A DNA stretch of 64,000 bases, from assembly GCF_036588685.1 (NCBI RefSeq), contig NC_086379.1:74245727-74309726 (forward strand). The letters are read 5' to 3'. Source of the DNA: Mytilus trossulus. Lineage: Eukaryota > Mollusca > Bivalvia > Mytilida > Mytilidae. The notes under the pieces were generated by a model that saw nothing but the letters and a program-made list of their open reading frames with translations, was not told where the DNA came from and made no database searches. Position 1 is the first letter of the stretch. Each line of letters starts with the position of its first letter. This document shows, piece by piece, positions 57,711 to 64,000 of this stretch. Both the position numbers and the translations under genes were made by a program.

Positions 57711-59332
57711 CTTATGGTAAAATTAAAATGGCTTACTTCATGTAACTGATGAATGTGAAGCTATGTATCAAATTTTGATATCATTCCATTTTATTTTTTT
57801 GTTTGTGATGAAAGTTATCCATAAAACATCTCATTCACTGAAAAAAAACTCAATTCCAGCAAAGACAGGAAGTTGATGGTGGAGTGCATCAAAAATAGAT
57901 TACAATGTACAATTGATCAATATGAAGATGTTTACCAATGGACAATGTACCATACTAGTCCAGTCAAATTAAGCTTTAACCTCGAACTAATTGCATCAGA
58001 AAATGTTTTAGTTCTAATCTATAGCATTAAGCCACAAATATAAACAGAAAAAAGTCCCATAAAATTTAACTTGAGGAAAGCTCAAAATCAGCATTTTTAA
58101 TTTCCTATGGAAATTAACATTGGAAAGGGGAGATAACTAAAAACAAGTCTTTTTTTGTTGTCAATTTTTTGTTGATTTTCTTAAAATTCACATAAAGTAT
58201 GAAACTTTGACGGGGTTATAAGTTCCTATTTGACTATATTATATAATCTTCTGCTCATGAAATGCACAAAACCAAAGTGTTATGGGTATTTTTTTTTGCA
58301 CATTTTTCATTAAAGAAATAGCAAATGTGTTGCTTTATGACCATTTTGAAATAATAATGTGAAAATTTGGTATGGTTTATTTCTGTAAATTATATTTGTT
58401 CGGCAACTTCTTTGTTTAAAGAAACTTTAAAGCCCAAAAAGAAGAATATATGCTTAATTATTTTTATGAAGTTTGATATTCTTTACCATGACAAGTTGAA
58501 AAAATTAATAAATGGTCAACTAATGAATTTTGAAATCTTGGTTGTAGCTTGATTAAAGATATGAAAACACTTTTAGAGCTGTTTGTTATTCTCTATATAG
58601 ACGGCTAAAATATCAAGAATCAATACATTCTGATGAATAGAAACGGTAAAGTTATAATTTTGTTCCAATTTGTATTGATATTCCTTTTTTTTTGCAGACT
58701 TATCTCTCATTTTCAATGCAAATCTCCATAGGAATATTAAAATCGTGATTTTTTAGTCTTCCACAAATTAGATCTTGTTTGACTTTTTCTGTGTATATTT
58801 GGGGTATAATATGCTAAAGATTAAAACTAAAAAATCTTCTGTTGCAATAACTTTAAGGTTAAGGTCAAATTTATGCTCAATTGACTGGACTATAAAAGGC
58901 CTGGACAAAAATAAACTTCAAATTACGCCTTCATTTTCAGCAGTAAATCAGAAATACTTACGAGAAAACCATAATATATAAACACCATACATAAATTAAC
59001 ACAAACAAAAACTGTTCAACTGAAATTCAAACGAATTAATGCCACCTTTAATTGTGGAGTCTGTAACCGACTTCTAAAATACATTTACTTGCTTATGGCA
59101 ACAAATAGTCAGAAGTAGTGCTCTGATGAGACTCAATGAGTACTGTAATACAATATGTATACATCAAAGGATGTTACACTGATTATTGATTGACTTATCT
59201 TTTTCTCCACACCAAAAAGCATCTATCAAAAAACCGAAACACATTTTTTGTGTTAATCTGTAACAAAAAATAATATAAAGTTTCTTTAATCAAATGGCAA
59301 TTATTTTGCTGTAAAGGTTAAGATCTCACTAT
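57711..59332. other. non-coding region downstream of locus C
   Basis: AT-rich. It should contain the 3' UTR of locus C (minus strand), but no nearby AATAAA on the minus strand was clear. Confidence 0.4.
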
Positions 59333-59844
59333 TCAGTCACTAAGACCGAACCCATCTCCCATTACCATCCACTTGCAGTAACGTTCCCCAGCTTTTCGAG
59401 TTTGTGCTTTTAAATCTAAGGGGAATGTTGCATTCAGCGCACAGGTGCTTATTTTTGGACTTTTGAAGTTGGGATCAAAGTGGATGAGTATTGGCTTATA
59501 AAATCCTCCTGGAGGTTCCATGGTGCTGCCGGTGAAGAAGCGCAAAACTTCCTCAGCTGAGATTTGCAAATCCTCCTTGGCAGGCTCATAGTCGCTACGT
59601 GGTGATTCTGATTTGCACAAAGCAAGCCCTGCGAACGCATCTTTCAGGAAGGACTTGAAATAGACATATGCCTTGTCCTCTTGTCTTGCCAGCTGAGAAC
59701 CACATGCACCATACTTATTTAGCTTGAAGAGTTCTAAGAACTCGTTCTGGTTTTTTTTGGGAATGAGGTCAAGGCTCAAAAAATGCAATGCAGCTTCCTC
59801 TGCCTCTGGCGTTGATTTCCAGACTGAGAGGAATGGTTGCAGAC
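59333..59844 (-). CDS. locus C last exon: HECT-like C-lobe
   Basis: Read on the minus strand after TTTCCAG at 59845-59851; it takes one base from the previous exon to complete Gly and runs 169 codons to TGA. It reads GLQPFLSVWKSTPEAEEAAL, then an alpha-helical region, then ISAEEVLRFFTGSTMEPPGG, FYKPILIHFDPN, PKISTCALNATFPLD and the terminus GDGFGLSD. The VLxFxTGS-PPxGF block, the TC followed by a short hydrophobic strand, and the GFGL terminus fit the C-lobe of HECT ubiquitin ligases, where the Cys in the ISTC position is the thioester residue. It looks closest to the divergent HECT of G2E3-type proteins. The TTG at 59788 is not the start: the frame is open to the acceptor. Confidence 0.65.
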
Positions 59845-60294
59845 CTGGAAAGAAAAAATAAATAAAATATTAGTCATTCCACCTGCTTTCTTTTTTTTTC
59901 CTGCGGTAATGCGGAACAGGGACATAGCAATGCTAGCCTCCATGTGTCTGTCTGTCTATCACACTTTTGTAAAAGCTCTCATGCTGACATTACTCAACTG
60001 AATTTTATAAAATTTATACCACATGTTACTACCACTAATACCTTGGACAAGTTCCAACATCATCACTGTTCAATTATTTTGACAGGAGTTATGGGAGTTT
60101 ATCAACTTTGTTTAGTAGGCTAATCATATTCCACCTAGTAGTTTCAGAGGAGTTAACGTTTGAAAAAGTTTAAGACAAAGGAAGAAAGAGGCAGAGTGAT
60201 GGCAAAAGTTTACATAGGCTATTGGCCAGGTGTGCTAAAAACAACACTGAAATTTAGAAATAATCTGCAAATGCCAACTGGATGTCTGAGTGAG

Positions 60295-60675
60295 AACACT
60301 TCTGGACCCATTTTTCTCGATGGAAAGGAGGTCTAGATCCTCAAATTTTTCCTTTTTATTATCTATAACTTTATACTTTTGCTATGATTTATTACAACAC
60401 TGCTTTAAAAAAAATATTTTGGGGCTCCTTTTTTCTCAGCAGAAAGGGTCAGGATCCTTGAAAATTTAATTTTTGTAATCTACAAGTTAATATATTACAA
60501 CCCCACTTTTTAACAATTTTTGATTTTCACCCTTTTGACATCTTTCTGCACAGCAGAAAAGGTTGGGATCCTCAAAAATATAATTTTAGTAAAGTATTAC
60601 CTTTCCAATGATATATTACAACCCTACTTTTAAACAGCATTTGATTTTCCACCCTTTTGGGCCCCTTTTTTGTGT
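60295..60675. repeat. degenerate tandem repeat of about 125-bp units
   Basis: Three diverged units with CAGCAGAAAGGGTCAGGATC / CAGCAGAAAAGGTTGGGATC, ATATATTACAACCC, and TTTGATTTTCACCCTTTTG. Intronic. Confidence 0.65.
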
Positions 60676-61009
60676 TCACATTGTCACGAGGAGCATTGTG
60701 TTGAAATTTGAAAAAGACTCAAGTCAATGGACAACAACAAACACAGACCTCATAACATAACTTTTTGTGGTCTTATAAAACTGAAATCAGAAGATAAGTT
60801 TATGAGTTGTTGCATAGACATTTGCAAAATGAACAACCTATAGGCTTTAATAGTGGAGTTCATGTTTTGCCATGGGAAACCCCTAAGTTCACAGTCATCA
60901 AACATGTCAAAATATAAAATAGTAGGAGACAGACTCTCAGAGAGTTTCAGTGAATTCTTTTGTGCAGCTAGGTAGATCACAAGTATATATTATTTGAGAC
61001 ATTTTTTTT

Positions 61010-61560
61010 TTATAATTTGCCAAAATGAAGATTTTACTATGCTCTTTTCAAAAATTTAATAAAAAGTAGGGGTCACTGTGCTATTTTTCAAGCTTTGAGT
61101 CTTTGAAAATTGCCAAAATTTGGTTAGTTTGTTCATGAAAAAATAGTGTGCATAAAAAGAATTTTGAAATAAATTGTAAGAAGAAAGGTTTCATAATATG
61201 TTTTAAGAAAATAAAAAGAAAACATGGTGTCACCGAACTTGATTTCTTGCTACAAGTAAAAATAAAAAAATTCCCATTAGCCCAGTATAAATTTTGTACT
61301 AAAAGAGTTATCTCCCCTTAAATGGCTCATTTTGAAAAAAAATGATTTTAAAACCACAAAAAATGATATTTGTTAAAGTATTTTGTACAATACAATTAAT
61401 TTACAAATTTCCTTTAAATAGAAAAAAACATTCTAACCCATTGAATTGCAAATCTGTCTCCATATTTGCAGATTTAGGCAAATAACTAGACCGATTTTGT
61501 ACTGTGATTGTACAATCCAAGATGGCAGTATACCATGAATCTATCTCAGGAGACTAAAGT
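61010..61560. mobile_element. diverged relative of the 28377-28979 MITE
   Basis: Shares in order GGGGTCACTGTGCT, GGTGTCACCGAACTTG, GAGTTATCTCCCCTTAAATG and TACAATCCAAGATGGCAGTA with the 28.4-kb copy (GGTCACCGCGC, GGGTCACCGTACG, GAGTTACCTCCCCTTAAATT, TACAATCCAAGATGGCGAAA). Its terminal repeats are not recognisable. Confidence 0.55.
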
Positions 61561-61773
61561 AGATACAACATGTACACAATATATATATCATTAAATAAAA
61601 TAGTAAAATATGTTAATAGTTAACAGTTCCATTCAACTTAACTTTTTAACTTATTTCACTATTTTATTTAATGAATATATACATCTGCACATGTGAAAAA
61701 TATTTTTTACGCCTATATAATATATATATACAAGTTAAGACTTCTCCACCCTATATATATATCTGAAAATATA

Positions 61774-61985
61774 CAACTCGTTTAAACATCAACCTAACAA
61801 TGTTAGATCTGTAAATTTGCTTTCACAATTTTTTTGTTCTTCCTTCGATGGGATTAGAACCCATGATACCGAGATATGGTGACACCAAATCGCCTGCACT
61901 GCAGCCGTCCCGCTAGACCTCATGAACATCTAGGCTTCATAAAAATGAAGCTTTCAGTGGCCAGGTGTTAACTTTCCACATCAGT
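61774..61985 (-). mobile_element. SINE-like unit, copy A
   Basis: Minus-strand copy of the unit at 62067-62285: the tail (CAACTCGTTTAAACATCAAC), the B box region (GGGATTAGAACCCATG, with one change from GGTTCGAATCC) and the outer block GGCTTCATAAAAATGAAGCT are mirrored. Confidence 0.7.
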
Positions 61986-62066
61986 TATATATATACACAT
62001 ATGTATATCCATGCATCTCCTCTCCATGCCTTATATATCATGTACTGTAGTACGCAGCTAGATTAA

Positions 62067-62285
62067 AACTGATGAGGAAAGGTAACACATGGCCATCGAA
62101 AGCTTTATTATTGTGAAGCCCAGGTGGTTGTGTGGTCTAGCAGGACGGCTGCAATTCAGGCGTTGTGGTGTCATGGTATCTCAGTAGCATGGGTTCGAAT
62201 CCCGGCGAGGGAAGAACAAAAAAATTTGCGAAAGCAAACTCACAGATCTAACATTGTTGGGTTGATGTTTAGACGAGTTGTATAC
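62067..62285 (+). mobile_element. SINE-like unit with pol III split promoter, copy B
   Basis: An A-box-like TGGTCTAGCAGG near 62133 and a perfect B box GGTTCGAATCC near 62192, about 50 bp apart, as in tRNA-derived SINEs. The flanks do not fold as a tRNA, so it is not a tRNA gene. The tail ends GTTTAGACGAGTTGTATA. It may contain extra 5' sequence (AACTGATGAGGAAAGGTAAC) also present in copy A. Confidence 0.7.
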
Positions 62286-62300
62286 ACATATATATATATA

Positions 62301-62447
62301 CAACTCGTCTAAACATCAACCTAACAATGTTAGATCTGTTAATTTGCTTTTGCAAATTTTTGGTTCTTCCCTCGCCGGGATTCGAACCCATGCTACTGTG
62401 ATATCGTGACACCAAATCGCCTGCACTGCAGCCGTCATGCTAGACCA
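62301..62447 (-). mobile_element. SINE-like unit, copy C (truncated)
   Basis: Reverse copy facing copy B tail to tail across a TA repeat: CAACTCGTCTAAACATCAAC ... CCGGGATTCGAACCCATGCT ... GCCGTCATGCTAGACCA. It stops 28 bases before the locus C exon. Confidence 0.75.
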
Positions 62448-62475
62448 TATATATAAATCTCACTAACAAACTTGC

Positions 62476-62647
62476 CTCTCTGAAAATCCATGATGGCAGG
62501 CAACTGCATGGACAGCACATCTCTCCTGTAGAGGCCTCGGAGCCAGCATTTTCTGTCAGCCTCACACAGGGCTGAGGAAGGCTTCGAACAACCAATTGAA
62601 AGCCTATCCACAATGTCATCTATCTCATCTAATTTGCAATTCAGAAC
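62476..62647 (-). CDS. locus C internal exon (HECT-like region)
   Basis: Minus strand, after TTTTTACAG, 57 codons plus one base. Reads VLNCKLDEIDDIVDRLSIGC, SKPSSALCEADRKCWLRGLY and RRDVLSMQLPAIMDFQR, ending AGAGAG|GCAAGT. Phase 0 at the start agrees with the upstream exon, and phase 1 at the end agrees with 59844. Helical, probably the N-lobe or the hinge side of the HECT domain. The ATG at 62662 is intronic and not a start. Confidence 0.7.
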
Positions 62648-63024
62648 CTGTAAAAAGACCATGGTAACATTAGAATGTAAATACTAATACCTCCAATTAT
62701 AAATTAACAGCCTTCCAAGAATGGTTGTAGCCAGTTGGTGTAAAGAATGACACTTTCCAAAAAAAAAAGTATTTTATATGAAAATTTGGAAAGAATGTGG
62801 ATATTTATATCAGAGCTGTTCAAAATCTACCAGAATGTGGGAACCAAAGAGATATTACTTTGTGACCTCTGAAAAAACTTTTTCTCTCACAAGAACAAGT
62901 AACCACTGTGAAACATTTTAAAGAAGAAATATTTACCCTTATAATTACCACGTCAGAACTTCTTACCTATACAGAAAGTAATTACAATAGAATCTAAAAA
63001 AATTCTTTATATACCCCTCTTTAC

Positions 63025-63144
63025 CTTTTCTGCTAACTGTTGCTGCTCCTTTGTTTCAAAGTGTTGCTTTGTCACTTCTCCTAGACTGCCTTTAATAATA
63101 AACTTAGCTAAAGGCTCTGTAAATACAGGCAAGCCAACTGTGCC
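63025..63144 (-). CDS. locus C internal exon (HECT-like region)
   Basis: Minus strand, between AATTTTAG and AAAAG|GTAAAG; exactly 40 codons in phase 0. Reads GTVGLPVFTEPLAKFIIKGS, then LGEVTKQHFETKEQQQLAEK. Too short for the ORF threshold, but frame and splice sites agree with 62647. The gene's remaining 5' exons, which should contain the rest of the N-lobe, must lie beyond 64000. Confidence 0.65.
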
Positions 63145-63670
63145 CTAAAATTAGTAGTATAGAATGTTAGCCTTGTAGTGCAGTGCTAAACACATGAAGT
63201 ACAAACATGTACTAACCCCTAGGATAGTGTTATAATTGGTTTCTGACTATCCTGCCCAAATTCTTATTCTATACAATAATTTTTGTATACCTCCTACAAG
63301 TTCCTAGTATTATTGTTCAAAATGATGAAATACAAAACTCTGCAGATTATTAATAAATCTCTTACCAGTTTCCTCAAAATTCTGTTCTCTGAGTGCCACA
63401 TTTATTTAGTCATGATGTCTCTGAATTTCTTATTAACTGATATTAATGAAATTGTCAAGTATGATAACAGCACATTACTGTTAAAAAAATAATTCATCTT
63501 CATACTGCTTGTAAAATGAATGCATGACCCTGAGTATGATGCTGCTCGACTTTCAGCATCAGGGTTATCTAAGTCACATATCAGAGGCATTGACAGTCAG
63601 AAGTTAGGTTGCTGAATGACAACAAAGTTACATCAATTCTAAAGCTTGCTGAAATGATAATTGGAAAAAT
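63145..63670. other. presumed locus C intron
   Basis: No further exon with matching phase is clear. A minus-strand stretch at 63500-63600 is open but lacks a good donor. Confidence 0.4.
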
Positions 63671-63674
63671 GTTT

Positions 63675-63882
63675 ACTGTGGAATCTTTATTGTTCGTTGG
63701 ATACCAATTTTCGTGGGTTTCGTGAACCTCAAATTCGAAATTCAAATGTCCAGTGACTATCATATTTTCAATAGGCTTTGTAAACAGAGATTGGCAAAAC
63801 CATGAAATCTAAGATCCACGAATATGCATATTTTCAGCGATCCACAAAAATTAATACACACAAAAATAAATGAATCCACAGT
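63675..63882. mobile_element. MITE-like element with CTGTGG...CCACAG ends, second copy
   Basis: ACTGTGGAATCTTTATTG at the left and AAATGAATCCACAGT at the right; about 208 bp, matching the copy at 2590-2804 in ends, length and the GGATACCAATTTTCGTGGGT block. Confidence 0.65.
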
Positions 63883-64000
63883 ATTACCCAAAACTAAGAC
63901 ATGTTGGAGAGCCAAGTTGAATTTTTTATTCATGTTTATTTATAGCAATTCAAAGGACTATCCAATTCTTCTTACAAAGAACTATACTTCATTGGGCATA

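Larger units (their letters stand above)
59845..62475 (-). other. locus C intron (2631 bp) with GC-AG splice sites
   Basis: The donor on the minus strand is AGAGAG|GCAAGT (62475 down) and the acceptor CTTTCCAG|GTCTG. GC joined to GCAAGT matches the known consensus for GC-AG introns. The nearby GT (GTTTGT, four bases later) would shift the frame into a stop, so GC-AG is the only pair that keeps it open. The intron holds the SINE-like cluster, a MITE relative and a tandem repeat. Confidence 0.7.

Noticed and set aside
59449..59640. 63-codon minus ORF within the HECT exon
   Set aside because: Out-of-frame shadow of the supported exon.
62131..62215. tRNA gene
   Set aside because: A and B boxes are present, but the arms do not pair as a tRNA and the sequence recurs as a dispersed unit.
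63402..63590. Extra upstream exon for locus C
   Set aside because: An open stretch exists on the minus strand, but no donor with the right phase follows it.

Overview
The window is animal genomic DNA, most likely from a bivalve mollusc and probably a mussel (Mytilus-like). The evidence is an AT-rich background, spliced genes with long introns, and many dispersed repeats of kinds I associate with mussel genomes. The species call is an inference and needs a database search. There are no bacterial operons, CRISPR arrays, rRNA genes or canonical tRNA genes.

Three spliced protein-coding loci can be supported by reading frame plus splice-site phase. Locus A (+; exons 14857-14968, 16262-16885, 22627-22651, 23618-25033) encodes the transmembrane segment and a cytoplasmic tail of about 690 residues for a single-pass membrane protein whose ectodomain exons were not found. 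The tail is rich in His, Pro and Gly, then Arg/Ser, then Pro. Locus B (+; exons 49246-49699 and 52083-52786) encodes an intact 385-residue protein with a helix-turn-helix and a DD32E integrase core. It is either a transposase with an intron or a domesticated one. Locus C (-; exons 63144-63025, 62647-62476, 59844-59333) is the 3' end of a gene for a protein ending in a HECT-like C-lobe. One of its introns appears to use a GC-AG splice pair. Its 5' end lies beyond the right edge.

The rest is mostly mobile and repetitive DNA in several layers of age. By position: a relic reverse transcriptase (0.9-2.2 kb); a 41-bp minisatellite (6.2-7.1 kb); a Helentron-like non-autonomous element inserted in a decayed satellite (8.8-10.9 kb); a 2.36-kb foldback element whose terminal inverted repeats are tandem arrays (12.2-14.6 kb); a 5'-truncated LINE lying antisense in an intron of locus A (17.5-19.9 kb); a MITE with TTAA ends (28.4-29.0 kb); more reverse transcriptase, LINE and Tc1/mariner relics (29.8-39.1 kb); a 460-bp near-perfect inverted repeat pair (41.4-42.9 kb); a 20-bp palindromic satellite with an internal inversion (47.8-48.6 kb) just upstream of locus B; a TA-flanked foldback MITE in the intron of locus B (51.1-51.4 kb); multi-unit degenerate repeats (49.8-50.4, 53.2-54.4, 54.9-55.3, 57.1-57.7 and 60.3-60.7 kb); and a head-to-head cluster of SINE-like units with a pol III split promoter in the GC-AG intron of locus C (61.8-62.4 kb).

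The three loci show no functional link. I found no clear multi-gene system. The strongest leads are the intact integrase gene, the membrane protein with an SR-like tail, the GC-AG intron, and the tandem-repeat foldback element.
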